Assembly (NCBI RefSeq): GCF_024168645.1
Contig: NZ_JALJWF010000001.1
Span: forward strand, 2,657,001 to 2,721,000
Direction: 5' to 3'
From: Pseudomonas sp. GGS8
Lineage (GTDB): Bacteria > Pseudomonadota > Gammaproteobacteria > Pseudomonadales > Pseudomonadaceae
DNA: 64,000 nt
Part shown: piece by piece, positions 54,099 through 63,250 of the stretch
Layout of the letters: the number at the start of each line of letters is the position of its first letter
Position numbering within the stretch: position 1 is the first letter of the stretch
Made by a program: the position numbers and the translations under genes
The notes under the pieces: model-generated
Databases searched by the model: none
Told to the model about the DNA's origin: nothing
The model's input: the letters and a program-made list of their open reading frames with translations, nothing else

Positions 54099-57000
54099 TT
54101 ATTTCACAATCTCCAGGTTTTCGGTTCTGAAGCTGCGCGACCAGTCCGTGTCGATAGTCCAGTTGTCAATTTCTGTGTCGTAATAAATGTTTCCTTGCGT
54201 GGCGTCATTCGTTCGAAGGTTTTCGACGCTTATCAGTTCGGCGACAAGGCCGTCATTTTGTTTGTGTTTAATGATGTCCGCTACAATAGCGGCAATGCTT
54301 GGGTAGCGATTCGCGTTGATGGCGTGTAGGACAGCAACTTCGAACAAGGGGTCGATGCGATAGCGATTTCCTGAAGAAACAATAACGTTGATCATTTCCA
54401 GCGGTATGTCAGACGCTTCGGTATTTGGCAGTTGAATATGGACACTTCCAATTTTCAGGAAGTTGTTGTTAATGTTTATCCCTTCCCGAGTGATGTTCTC
54501 TGCAAGGCGAAGTGTGTAAATGTTCCAGGTCGAGCCGCTGGAGGTTTTGGCCGCGGCACCGGGAGTCGACAGCCGCAGGGATGTGTTGTCGGTTGGGTAA
54601 ATGTCATAGGATGAGGCTTGCCCTTCCAGCGAATAAACGGCGCTGTGTGACACTGAATCGAAATCGACACGCTGCGGAACGGCTTTTAAAAGACGTCTAT
54701 CGTAGGCGGGTTTAGCGAACACATATTTTCCTGGTTTTTCACGCAATGAGCCGGTGCTGTCGATGACTCGGTACCCGGGATGTTTGTTGTCATCAAGGTA
54801 GGCGTTTTTTGGGAAGTCCAGCCAGTAGGATTTACCGTTACGCATGACCAGGGTGAACGGGTGGACGGTCTTCCAGCCCGAGGACATGATGCCGGCGCCC
54901 CTGTCGGTTTTTTTTCCGGGGGCCTCTTCGACACTGCCGTGAATCAGAAGAGAGCTTGCATTCTTGAACGAAATCTGGAAGTGCGTGTTGGAATAATTCA
55001 GGTAGCTAAAGCTGTTTCGAGGAGTAGAGGTCACTGTGTAAATGGCGTCGATAGCTGTGATTTCGTCACTGTCAAAGTCTACGTATAAAATGCTGGATGT
55101 ATGGCTGTCAGGCGTGTCGACGAAGAAGACGGTTCTGTAAGTTTCACGGGCCACAAAGTAGGATGAATGCTTGGCGCTGGGGACTCGTTGAACACGGCTG
55201 TTGACAATGATGGGCGGTGTTTTTGGCGTTCCCATGACTACCACAATGACCTTGACCCTCTGTTCGGTCAGATCGTTTATTACGGCAGGCAGATCGGCCT
55301 TTAGTTGGTAGCCATCCTCGGTGATAAATAAAAGCCTGGGGTTGCGTAACGAGCGTTTGTTCATCAGCGTTTCATACACGTCATTAATGACCAGTTGCCG
55401 TTCCGATTGGAAAGACTCCGTGTCTTGCAGGGATGAAATGACCAAAGCGTTTTCGCGGATGTGCCAGTCCTGAACAAACTCTAGCGTTACGCCAAGGTGA
55501 ATGACGCTGAGATCTTCGCCATCTTCTGCAATGGACACCGAATGCATCCTGCCGTTGAGGTAGTAGGTGTCCGCACCGCGACCACCATTGACTCTGCAGT
55601 CGTTGCCTCGAATAACGATCTGATCGTCGCCCGCGCCGGCATTGATGCGGTCGTGGCCGTTCGCAATGATGTTGTCAGCCTCGTCGGAACCCGTAACAAG
55701 GTTCTGCGCACCGGCCAGGGTTTCGACCTTTTCGATAGAGTGGATGTTTGAGTGCAGGACTGGAGCGGTGGCGTTATCCGGTGAGCGTAACCCGAGCTTT
55801 CCACTCTTCAGATTGATGTCGTACCCAACATATATCGTGTCATCCGGCCCATGGCGAACCGGAACATGCTTACCCTGAAGCGATAACGTGTCTGTGCCGG
55901 CTCCGCCTCGTAATGTATTGACCTGTCCGGTTGGCGGCGCTTTCTTGAGGCTTTGAGCGGCGGACTGGAAAAGGAACGAATCGTTCTTGTCGCCTCCCTT
56001 TAGCGTTTTAATGCCGGAGGAATAGTTGAAGTAGTTCGGTTTGCTTCTAACGCCAATGATGCTGTCGTTGCCGCCGCCTAGCTGCCAGAGGACGCCTTTC
56101 GAAGGGCCCGTTTCACCGACAAGGGCATTGGGAATGCCTGTCGGAAGTCCGTCTGTGGCATCGTAGACGTCATCGGTCTCTTTGATCACGGGGACGTTGA
56201 CCGTTATAAAGGAGGGTTCACCGCTGGCTTCATCCCATTCAAACTTATGGTGCCGGGTAGGTTGCAACTGCACTTCAAATCGCCCGTTCACCACCGCTTC
56301 CACACTGTCCTTTAGTTCATTTTTGAGCCATTCGGTGCCGGTGCTATCGAGCGCCTTGGCATAATCGCTGTAGGTTTTGGCGACGGCAAACCGGTCCAGG
56401 ACCTCTCGGTCCTGACCCTGACCGGTAAAGGCAAACCAACCTGCGCGCCAGCGTTCATGCATGCTCAATTCGATGTAGTCGTCGATGTCGTCAACCGTCC
56501 GTGCGGCGCCATAAATTCTGGCGCCGACAATCAGTATCGCGGCGGCGGCGATTCCCACGGGGCCGGCGGCTTTGAATCCGAGTAGCGCGGCGCACCCCAG
56601 TATGGTGGAAAGACCTGCGCTGGTCAGGCTGAGCGCGGCATTGAAGTAATGGTCCTGCGCTTCTTTTCCCTTGGCATCGGCGGCATCGTTGAACGATTTG
56701 ATCGCAGTGTAGAGATCGAAGGGCAGCGTCAGGACGCTGGCCATCAGGCCGGCCCCTTTGCTCAGTACGTGTCCAACGGTTGTTCTGCCGAAATGTTCAA
56801 ATGTTTTTGCTCCGCTGCGAATCATGGCCTCGCCGGTCTTCGCCAGGCCGCGTTCGATAATCAGCGAGCCGATTTCCGCTGTGCCTCCCCCGACATTGAT
56901 CGCCGCTTCGTCCCAATGGCCTTTTTTGATCGCTTCAGCTGTGCCGATAATCGCGCTGTAGAGGCCGTATGCCTGAAGACCGACGCCCATGGAGCTCATG

Positions 57001-57569
57001 CCATAACTTTTGCTCCTGTCAATCCAGGCAGGCAAGTGATCGGGCAAGGGGTTTTTGTGGATGTCCAGGCGCTGAGTTGATTTCAACAAGCTACCGATTT
57101 TCTGAACGGGCCCTGTCGAGGCGTCTGACTCTTTTAACAAGGGAGGAGCGGTGGTTGAGCGTTGTGTGGCGATTTCAAAAAGCAGAGTGGCGGGGATGTG
57201 GCTCTGGTGTACTTCCACTGCTTTGATACGTTGTTCGACTTTGCCAGGATCAAATTCCAGTGAATCGATGAATGCCTGATCAGGTATTGCAAAGTAAGTG
57301 TTGGTGCTGGTAACGAGTTCGCCGTTAATCATGGCGCCCATCGCATGAAGTTCTACACGACTGACCGAAAACTCTCCGATGTGCAGAAAACCAAATAGTG
57401 CGTCGAGATCTTGAAGGTCGGGTTGTCTGGGTTTTAGTTTGGGTAGGTTGGTTTCTGAAGTTTGCGTAATATGATGGGATTCAACCAGTGGTGTGGCAGA
57501 GGGGGGTGGCAAAATATCCGTGATATTTATAGCGTCATTTCTGTTTGTTAGCGTGGCGGATAGGGGCAT
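54099..57569 (-). CDS. Large toxin-like protein: TcdA/TcdB-type pore region plus RTX-like repeats
   Basis: 1156 aa, first gene of the putative toxin operon. Residues ~190-395 match the style of TcdA/TcdB_pore domains as in Mcf/FitD toxins: GLQAYGLYSAIIGTAEAIKK, KGAGLMASVLTLPFDLYTAI, hydrophobic 308-350, then RTVDDIDDYIELSMHERWRA. Residues ~497-672 hold haemolysin-type calcium-binding repeats (LGGGNDSIIG, LRGGAGTDTLSLQG, INAGAGDDQIVIRGND, NGGRGADTYYL). The remaining ~480 residues are beta-rich and unrecognised. No signal peptide and no secretion genes adjacent. AT-richer than flanking core genes. By domain content, a membrane-translocating partner for the two ART proteins is plausible but not shown. 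Confidence 0.78.
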   Translation of the reverse strand: MPLSATLTNRNDAINITDILPPPSATPLVESHHITQTSETNLPKLKPRQPDLQDLDALFGFLHIGEFSVSRVELHAMGAMINGELVTSTNTYFAIPDQAFIDSLEFDPGKVEQRIKAVEVHQSHIPATLLFEIATQRSTTAPPLLKESDASTGPVQKIGSLLKSTQRLDIHKNPLPDHLPAWIDRSKSYGMSSMGVGLQAYGLYSAIIGTAEAIKKGHWDEAAINVGGGTAEIGSLIIERGLAKTGEAMIRSGAKTFEHFGRTTVGHVLSKGAGLMASVLTLPFDLYTAIKSFNDAADAKGKEAQDHYFNAALSLTSAGLSTILGCAALLGFKAAGPVGIAAAAILIVGARIYGAARTVDDIDDYIELSMHERWRAGWFAFTGQGQDREVLDRFAVAKTYSDYAKALDSTGTEWLKNELKDSVEAVVNGRFEVQLQPTRHHKFEWDEASGEPSFITVNVPVIKETDDVYDATDGLPTGIPNALVGETGPSKGVLWQLGGGNDSIIGVRSKPNYFNYSSGIKTLKGGDKNDSFLFQSAAQSLKKAPPTGQVNTLRGGAGTDTLSLQGKHVPVRHGPDDTIYVGYDINLKSGKLGLRSPDNATAPVLHSNIHSIEKVETLAGAQNLVTGSDEADNIIANGHDRINAGAGDDQIVIRGNDCRVNGGRGADTYYLNGRMHSVSIAEDGEDLSVIHLGVTLEFVQDWHIRENALVISSLQDTESFQSERQLVINDVYETLMNKRSLRNPRLLFITEDGYQLKADLPAVINDLTEQRVKVIVVVMGTPKTPPIIVNSRVQRVPSAKHSSYFVARETYRTVFFVDTPDSHTSSILYVDFDSDEITAIDAIYTVTSTPRNSFSYLNYSNTHFQISFKNASSLLIHGSVEEAPGKKTDRGAGIMSSGWKTVHPFTLVMRNGKSYWLDFPKNAYLDDNKHPGYRVIDSTGSLREKPGKYVFAKPAYDRRLLKAVPQRVDFDSVSHSAVYSLEGQASSYDIYPTDNTSLRLSTPGAAAKTSSGSTWNIYTLRLAENITREGININNNFLKIGSVHIQLPNTEASDIPLEMINVIVSSGNRYRIDPLFEVAVLHAINANRYPSIAAIVADIIKHKQNDGLVAELISVENLRTNDATQGNIYYDTEIDNWTIDTDWSRSFRTENLEIVK

Positions 57570-57725
57570 GAATTTTATCTTTTATGGGTTGTTTTTAACT
57601 GATGAGTGCTCCGTGAATGGTGGTGAATATTGCATGGCGTTTTGTCTGTTTCGATGATATTTGTTTTTCTGGATGTTTGTTGTTTTTGATGGTTGTGGGG
57701 GCACTGTTTAAGTAAAAGCTAATAA

Positions 57726-57742
57726 CTAGATCGATGATCTAG
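57726..57742. promoter_or_regulatory. Perfect 17-bp palindrome upstream of the toxin operon
   Basis: CTAGATC-GAT-GATCTAG, in the AT-rich 279-bp gap 57570-57848, 157 bp upstream of the 1156-aa gene. Could be a regulator-binding site; the gap otherwise shows no gene, and no clear -35/-10 pair was chosen. Confidence 0.4.
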
Positions 57743-57826
57743 TAGATAGCAGCGAGTGCGACAAGGTATCGGGAGGGGCAAGTCTGGTCACGTCCAATGA
57801 AACCCGAGCATTGCTCCCTTTTTTTC

Positions 57827-57848
57827 GTAGCCGTAGCCGTAGCCGTAG
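57827..57848. repeat. Hexanucleotide tandem repeat (GTAGCC)n
   Basis: 3.7 copies of GTAGCC directly at the 3' end of the DedA-PAP2 gene. Too short for a CRISPR; possibly a slippage-prone spot. Confidence 0.6.
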
Positions 57849-59165
57849 TCAGTAGGCATATCGCAGCATTGCATGTGGCAAATGCCGCAACGCAAAGAAC
57901 CCGAACAGCACTATCAGCGCCGGCAATATCAGCCACCAGACCTTGGGTGGCATCGCGTTGAGCGGCGTCTGACGCTGGCTCAGCCACAGGCTCGCCGCGC
58001 ACACGCACGCCGCCAGCATCGCGCCGGCCAGCACATCCGTTGGCCAATGCGCGCCCAGATACACCCGAGACAGAGCAATCGCCAGCGCCGGCAAGCAGCC
58101 GAGCAGCAACCACGTCAGACGCATCCGCGGCGGTTGGTCGCGGCCGGCCAGCACGGCCAGTGTCAGGAACAAGGCGAATGAACCCGAGGCGTGACCGCTG
58201 GGCATGCTGTAGCTGGTGAGTGGGTCGCTAAGCACTTCCGGGCGCACGCGGGCAAAAAACTGCTTGGTAAACGTGTTGCCGAGGGCGGTAAAGAGCAGGG
58301 TGCCACCGGCGAAGATGGCCTGACGCCATTGTCGGGTAAGCAGCAGCAAGCCGGTCAGCAGGGCGCTGAACACCAGCATGTTGCGGAACTCGCCAATCAA
58401 CGTAAATGTGACGGCCACTTCATCGAGCACCTGGCTGCGGTGCTCCTGCACCAGGGTCATCACACCTTGATCGAGGGCGGTCAGGTGCGGGTAGCCGATA
58501 AACAGCCCCACCAGAATCAGAAAGCTCATGCCGGTAATCAGCGCCGTCGCTTTGCGATGGCGGCGCATGCTGCTGGTAATGCTCAAGCCCACCATGACAG
58601 CGATGCTGCCCGCGACGATCCCCGTTTCAAGCCAGAATCCTTCCGGCAACGGCAAGCGAATCGCCGCGCCGGTGGCCCAGCCGGGCAGCAGGTAAGCAAC
58701 GCTCCAGCCCGCGGCGGCCAACAGGCTGACGGCGGCGAAGCGGGGGAACGGCATGTCGAACATTCCGGCGACCATCGGCAGCATTGGTCGCAACGGGCCG
58801 ATAAAGCGCCCGACCAACAGGCTGGCAATGCCATAACGCTGGAAATACGCCTCGGCCCCGGCGATCCATTCCGGATGATGACGCAACCCCGGCAGCCGCC
58901 GGATGTTCTGGTGGAAATGTCTCCCGAGGAAATACGAAACGACGTCACCCAGCACACCACCGAGGAAACCCAACAGCAATGTTTCGCCCAGCGACAACGC
59001 GCCACTGCCGGCCAGCACCGCGACGGCAAACAGCAGCACCGTGCCGGGCACAATCAATCCGGCAATCGCCAGACATTCCACGCACGCCACAACGAACACT
59101 GCCACGGCCAGCCACTGCGGATTGACCGTCAGCCAACCGGTCACGCTATCGAGCCATGGGCCCAT
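57849..59165 (-). CDS. DedA-PAP2 fusion membrane phosphatase
   Basis: 438 aa from ATG 59165 (MGPWLDSVTGWLTV). N-terminal half (~1-200) is DedA/SNARE-associated (GLIVPGTVLLFAVAVLAGSG; GDVVSYFLGRHF; RYGIASLLVGRFIGPLRPML). C-terminal half (~230-420) is a PAP2 lipid-phosphate phosphatase with all three motifs: KQFFARVRP, YSMPSGHASGS and SRVYLGAHWPTDVLAG. Likely dephosphorylates a lipid such as undecaprenyl-PP or phosphatidate at the inner-membrane periplasmic face. Core gene; fusion of the two domains is common in pseudomonads. Confidence 0.93.
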   Translation of the reverse strand: MGPWLDSVTGWLTVNPQWLAVAVFVVACVECLAIAGLIVPGTVLLFAVAVLAGSGALSLGETLLLGFLGGVLGDVVSYFLGRHFHQNIRRLPGLRHHPEWIAGAEAYFQRYGIASLLVGRFIGPLRPMLPMVAGMFDMPFPRFAAVSLLAAAGWSVAYLLPGWATGAAIRLPLPEGFWLETGIVAGSIAVMVGLSITSSMRRHRKATALITGMSFLILVGLFIGYPHLTALDQGVMTLVQEHRSQVLDEVAVTFTLIGEFRNMLVFSALLTGLLLLTRQWRQAIFAGGTLLFTALGNTFTKQFFARVRPEVLSDPLTSYSMPSGHASGSFALFLTLAVLAGRDQPPRMRLTWLLLGCLPALAIALSRVYLGAHWPTDVLAGAMLAACVCAASLWLSQRQTPLNAMPPKVWWLILPALIVLFGFFALRHLPHAMLRYAY

Positions 59166-59235
59166 AAAAACAACTCCATCTGATTCAATTGGCCCTTGGT
59201 GGGCGAACACAATTTAAACAACGCCCTAAAAACCC

Positions 59236-59324
59236 GTGGGAGCGGACTTGCCCGCGATGGCGCCGGGACAATCTGCATTGATGTCGACCGGTTTGGCCCT
59301 ATCGCGGGCAAGCCCGCTCCCACA
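59236..59324. repeat. REP pair between mpg and DedA-PAP2 genes
   Basis: gtgggagcggacttgcccgc and gcgggcaagcccgctcccac in inverted orientation, ~45 bp apart. Confidence 0.8.
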
Positions 59325-59357
59325 AGAGATCTCTTTTGCATCAAAATTCAGCAGATA

Positions 59358-60056
59358 TCAGGACAGCAAAAAATAATCGCGCCCTTCGACCTGACCCCGG
59401 CGCAACGGGTTGCGTGTGCAGTACGGCGCGTAAGCCGCATCGACGAAGCGGTACATTAAATGTTCGTCGCGCCCCTGGGGTATGCCCAGGCGTGTGGTCT
59501 GGATGATGTGGCCGGGCGCAGGCCCGATGTCTTCCACCAGCAGCACTTCATGGTCAAAGCGCTTGGCGTCCCAGACCGGTACCTTCAGCCCCAGCGCCTT
59601 GCACAGCAACGTCTGCCCGGCGCACAGTTTTTGCGAGGGGCGAGGGCGGCCTTGGGCGTCGGGATTGTTCAGCAGCATCTGCGCCAGGCTCGCCGGCCCG
59701 CTCAGTTCATCGACCCATGGATAGGCGGATTTGATCAGCACCGCATTGCCTGGACCTTGGGCGCTGAAGTTCAGGGAATCGCCGCCGCGGGCGTAATACA
59801 TATAGATGTGGCCGCCATCCAGAAACAAAGCTTTACGCTTTTCTGTGTAACCCAGGGAGGCGTGGCTGCCCTTTTCTTCGCAGTAATAGGCTTCGGTCTC
59901 GATAATCCGGACGCTGAGCCACAGGTCGTCGACCCGGTGGCGGATGATTTTGCCCAGTAAATCCCGGGCCAGTGTTTGGGCGTCGCGGTCGAAAAATGCA
60001 TCCGGCAGAGCCTTGGGCGGGCGCGTTTCGGACGCACGAACAGTCAGGTCGGTCAT
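59358..60056 (-). CDS. mpg: DNA-3-methyladenine glycosylase (AAG/MPG type)
   Basis: 232 aa. AAG family phrases: LARDLLGKIIRHRV, IIETEAYYCEEKGSHAS (catalytic Glu), DGGHIYMYYARGGDSLNF and QKLCAGQTLLCKALGL. It excises alkylated purines in base-excision repair. Note YTEKRKALFLDGGHIYMYY, where the usual TxRNxxMF reads TEKRKALFL, a conservative variant seen in the Pseudomonas group by recollection. Divergent from proA. Confidence 0.92.
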   Translation of the reverse strand: MTDLTVRASETRPPKALPDAFFDRDAQTLARDLLGKIIRHRVDDLWLSVRIIETEAYYCEEKGSHASLGYTEKRKALFLDGGHIYMYYARGGDSLNFSAQGPGNAVLIKSAYPWVDELSGPASLAQMLLNNPDAQGRPRPSQKLCAGQTLLCKALGLKVPVWDAKRFDHEVLLVEDIGPAPGHIIQTTRLGIPQGRDEHLMYRFVDAAYAPYCTRNPLRRGQVEGRDYFLLS

Positions 60057-60191
60057 GATGAACAGCGTTTATCAGGGCTTATTGAGTCGTGATGATAACA
60101 ATATGCGGCTTAATCACGGCTGAACGTCGGCAAATTGCCTTCCATTTCGACCATCCGCCCGTCACCGCTGTTAGTCCCGAGACGCGACAGC

Positions 60192-60197
60192 TATAAT
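60192..60197 (+). promoter_or_regulatory. Putative -10 element of proA
   Basis: TATAAT 37 bp before the ATG, with a weak TGTTAG at 17-bp spacing upstream. Plausible sigma-70 promoter in the divergent mpg-proA gap. Confidence 0.5.
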
Positions 60198-60233
60198 CTG
60201 CCGCTTTCCTCTTTACCAAGACCACAGCAGACC

Positions 60234-61505
60234 ATGACTGAGTCCGTTCTTGACTACATGACCCGTTTGGGTCGCGCCGCCCGCGAAGCCTCCCGCGTGA
60301 TCGGCCGTGCCAGCACCGCGCAGAAGAACCGCGCCTTGCAGGCGGCTGCCAATGCGCTGGACGCTGCGCGCGCCGAGCTGACCGCAGCCAATGAACTGGA
60401 TTTGGCCGCCGGCCGTGCCAATGGTCTTGAGCCGGCACTGCTGGAACGCCTGGCGCTGACCCCGGCGCGCATCGACGGCATGATCGTCGGTTTGCGTCAG
60501 GTGGCGGCACTGCCGGACCCGGTCGGCGCAATCCGTGACATGAGTTATCGGCCGTCGGGTATCCAGGTCGGCAAGATGCGCGTGCCATTGGGCGTGATCG
60601 GGATCATCTACGAGTCGCGGCCGAACGTGACCATCGATGCTGCCAGCCTGTGCCTGAAGTCCGGTAACGCGACCATCCTGCGTGGTGGCTCCGAGGCGAT
60701 CCATTCCAACCGCGCCATCGCCGGCTGCATCCAGCGTGGCCTGGCCGAGGCTGATCTGCCGGCCGCCGTGGTGCAAGTGGTCGAAACCACCGACCGTGCC
60801 GCCGTCGGCGCGCTGATCACCATGCCCGAATACGTCGACGTCATCGTGCCCCGAGGCGGCCGTGGCTTGATCGAACGGGTCAGCCGCGATGCCCGCGTGC
60901 CCGTCATCAAGCACCTGGACGGCATCTGCCACGTCTACGTCAGTGCCCACGCCGATCTGCCGAAAGCCCAGCGCATCGCATTCAACGCCAAGACTTACCG
61001 TTACGGCATCTGCGGCGCCATGGAAACCCTGTTGGTCGATCAAGCCGTTGCCAAAGAGTTTCTGCCGGCGATGGCTGCCCAATTCCGCGAGAAAGGCGTC
61101 GAACTGCGCGGTTGTGAGCGCACCCGAGCGATCATTGAGGCCGTCGCGGCCACCGAAGAAGACTGGGCCACCGAATACCTGGCGCCGATCCTCTCGATCC
61201 GCGTGGTCAACGGGCTGGATCAGGCCATCGAGCACATCAATCAATACGGCTCCCATCACACCGATTCGATCGTCAGCGAAAACCTGGCCGACACCCGGCG
61301 TTTCGTGGCTGAAGTCGACTCGTCCTCGGTGATGATCAACACCCCGACCTGCTTCGCCGATGGCTTCGAATACGGATTGGGTGCCGAGATTGGCATTTCT
61401 ACTGATAAGCTGCACGCCCGCGGCCCGGTGGGCCTCGAAGGTCTGACCTGCGAGAAGTACATTGTGGTCGGCGACGGTCAGTTGCGCGGCCAGGAGTCGC
61501 TCTGA
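60234..61505 (+). CDS. proA: Gamma-glutamyl phosphate reductase
   Basis: 423 aa from ATG 60234 ([20 protein letters not shown]). ALDH-like fold with catalytic Cys in [15 protein letters not shown]; further motifs [24 protein letters not shown] ([15 protein letters not shown]), [28 protein letters not shown] and [14 protein letters not shown] end ([11 protein letters not shown]). It reduces gamma-glutamyl phosphate to the semialdehyde in proline synthesis. Starts a run proA-nadD-rsfS-rlmH-pbpA conserved in pseudomonads. Confidence 0.97.
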   Translation: MTESVLDYMTRLGRAAREASRVIGRASTAQKNRALQAAANALDAARAELTAANELDLAAGRANGLEPALLERLALTPARIDGMIVGLRQVAALPDPVGAIRDMSYRPSGIQVGKMRVPLGVIGIIYESRPNVTIDAASLCLKSGNATILRGGSEAIHSNRAIAGCIQRGLAEADLPAAVVQVVETTDRAAVGALITMPEYVDVIVPRGGRGLIERVSRDARVPVIKHLDGICHVYVSAHADLPKAQRIAFNAKTYRYGICGAMETLLVDQAVAKEFLPAMAAQFREKGVELRGCERTRAIIEAVAATEEDWATEYLAPILSIRVVNGLDQAIEHINQYGSHHTDSIVSENLADTRRFVAEVDSSSVMINTPTCFADGFEYGLGAEIGISTDKLHARGPVGLEGLTCEKYIVVGDGQLRGQESL

Positions 61506-61506
61506 C

Positions 61507-62196
61507 TTGGGCGACCTCGACCCGTCAGCCGCAGTGACCGCCAGCGAGCCCCGGCCTCGACGCATTGGCGTACTGGGCGGGACCTTCGACCCGGTGCACA
61601 TCGGCCATTTGCGCGGTGCGCTGGAAGTCGCCGAATCGCTGGCACTCGATGAGTTGCGTCTGACACCCAGTGCCAGGCCGCCCCACCGGGACAAGCCGCA
61701 GGTATCGGCGAAGGACCGTCTGGCGATGGTCAAGTGCGCGGTGGCCGGTGTGGCACCGTTGGTGGTGGATGCCCGCGAATTGCAGCGGGACAAACCGTCC
61801 TACACCATCGACACCCTGGAACTGATGCGCGCCGAACTTGCCGCTTCAGACCAGGTTTTTCTACTTTTGGGCTGGGACGCATTTTGCGGCCTGCCCACTT
61901 GGCACCGCTGGGAAGAGTTGCTCCAGCATTGCCACATCCTGGTGTTGCAACGCCCGGATGCCGACAGCGAACCGCCGGATGCCTTGCGCAACCTGCTGGC
62001 AGCACGTTCGGTGAGCGACCCGCTGGCCCTCAAAGGGCCGAGCGGACAGATTGCATTCGTCTGGCAGACACCGCTCGCGGTATCCGCCACCCAGATCCGT
62101 CAACTGCTGGCCAGCGGTAAGTCGGTACGTTTCCTGGTGCCCGACGCGGTCCTGGCCTACATCGATGCGCACGGACTTTACCGTGCGTCGAACTGA
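61507..62196 (+). CDS. nadD: Nicotinate-mononucleotide adenylyltransferase
   Basis: 229 aa; TTG start at 61507, with AGGAG ten bases upstream inside proA. No ATG precedes the domain. HxGH motif [15 protein letters not shown] and downstream [20 protein letters not shown] and the C-terminal [20 protein letters not shown] (ISSTxIR variant) define NadD. It makes NaAD from NaMN and ATP in NAD synthesis. The non-ATG start and ~15 extra N-terminal residues are notable but not rare. Confidence 0.94.
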   Translation: MGDLDPSAAVTASEPRPRRIGVLGGTFDPVHIGHLRGALEVAESLALDELRLTPSARPPHRDKPQVSAKDRLAMVKCAVAGVAPLVVDARELQRDKPSYTIDTLELMRAELAASDQVFLLLGWDAFCGLPTWHRWEELLQHCHILVLQRPDADSEPPDALRNLLAARSVSDPLALKGPSGQIAFVWQTPLAVSATQIRQLLASGKSVRFLVPDAVLAYIDAHGLYRASN

Positions 62197-62268
62197 AAAA
62201 GGGCGCGCTTCAAGGCACGTGAATGCGTGTATCGAAGCGCCCGAACATACGAGCAAAACGAGTTTTAT

Positions 62269-62763
62269 ATGACTGACAAAGACGTAAACAAAGTAAAGCG
62301 CAAGGGCACATTCAAGAGCGCACCGCTGCCAGTAGAAGCACCAACTGGTGCGCCACTGGCCGGCGAAGAGCTGGTCAAGGTTGCCGTAGCAGCCCTGGAA
62401 GACGTCAAGGCCCAAGACATCCAGGTGATCGACGTTCGTGAAAAGCAGAGCATCACTGACTACATGATCATCGCCACCGGTACGTCCAACCGCCAGATCG
62501 GCGCGATGCTGGACAAGGTCCGCGAAGCCGTCAAAGCCCAAGGCGTCAAGCCGCTGGGTGAAGAAGGCAAGGGCGACAGCGACTGGGTGTTGCTGGATAT
62601 GGATGACGTCATTGTGCACATGATGACTGCCTCGGCTCGCCAGTTCTATGATCTGGAACGCCTGTGGGCCGGCGCCGAGCAAAGCCGTTCTGCCAGTGCT
62701 GCACACCACAGCCCTGAGAACACCCATGAGCATTTCACCAAGCTCAACAAAGACCAGCAATAA
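62269..62763 (+). CDS. rsfS: Ribosomal silencing factor RsfS
   Basis: 164 aa from ATG 62269. The DUF143/Iojap domain covers ~40-150: DIQVIDVREKQSITDYMIIA, TGTSNRQIGAMLDKVREAV and DWVLLDMDDVIVHMM. It binds ribosomal protein L14 and blocks subunit joining in starvation. A ~38-residue basic/Ala-Pro leader (KVKRKGTFKSAPLPVEAPTG) precedes the domain; the family is usually 105-120 aa. Ribosome-binding site is weak. Confidence 0.94.
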   Translation: MTDKDVNKVKRKGTFKSAPLPVEAPTGAPLAGEELVKVAVAALEDVKAQDIQVIDVREKQSITDYMIIATGTSNRQIGAMLDKVREAVKAQGVKPLGEEGKGDSDWVLLDMDDVIVHMMTASARQFYDLERLWAGAEQSRSASAAHHSPENTHEHFTKLNKDQQ

Positions 62764-62772
62764 GGGATCGCT

Positions 62773-63240
62773 GTGCGACTGCGACTGATCGCCGTCGGTT
62801 CACGCATGCCCAAGTGGGTGGAAGAAGGCTGGCATGAATATGCCAAGCGTCTTCCTTCCGAGCTGGCGCTGGAACTGGTGGAAATTCCGCTCAACACCCG
62901 CGGCAAGAACGCCGACGTGGCGCGCTTTATCCGTCAGGAAGGCGAAGCCATGCTGGCCAAGGTCGGGCCGAACGAGCGCGTTGTCACCCTCGAAGTCCAC
63001 GGCAAGCCCTGGAGCACCGAGCAACTGGCGGTCGAACTCGATCGTTGGCGGCTGGACTCGCGCACGGTGAATTTCATGGTCGGCGGCCCCGAGGGGCTGG
63101 CGCCGGAAGTCTGTGCCCGGGCGGATCAACGTTGGTCGTTGTCGCCGTTGACGTTGCCGCACCCGCTGGTGCGGATCCTGATCGGCGAACAGCTATATCG
63201 TGCCTGGACAGTGCTGTCCGGCCACCCTTACCACAAGTAG
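62773..63240 (+). CDS. rlmH: 23S rRNA (pseudouridine-1915-N3)-methyltransferase
   Basis: 155 aa, GTG start at 62773 with AAGGGA upstream. SPOUT-class enzyme: [20 protein letters not shown] start, SAM-binding knot around [13 protein letters not shown], and [20 protein letters not shown]. Methylates pseudouridine 1915 in helix 69 of 23S rRNA. Ten bases before pbpA. Confidence 0.97.
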   Translation: MRLRLIAVGSRMPKWVEEGWHEYAKRLPSELALELVEIPLNTRGKNADVARFIRQEGEAMLAKVGPNERVVTLEVHGKPWSTEQLAVELDRWRLDSRTVNFMVGGPEGLAPEVCARADQRWSLSPLTLPHPLVRILIGEQLYRAWTVLSGHPYHK

Positions 63241-63250
63241 TTCTGCCCTC

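Noticed and set aside
57827..57848. Hexamer tandem repeat as a CRISPR array
   Set aside because: Units are 6 bp without spacers; no cas genes anywhere in the window.
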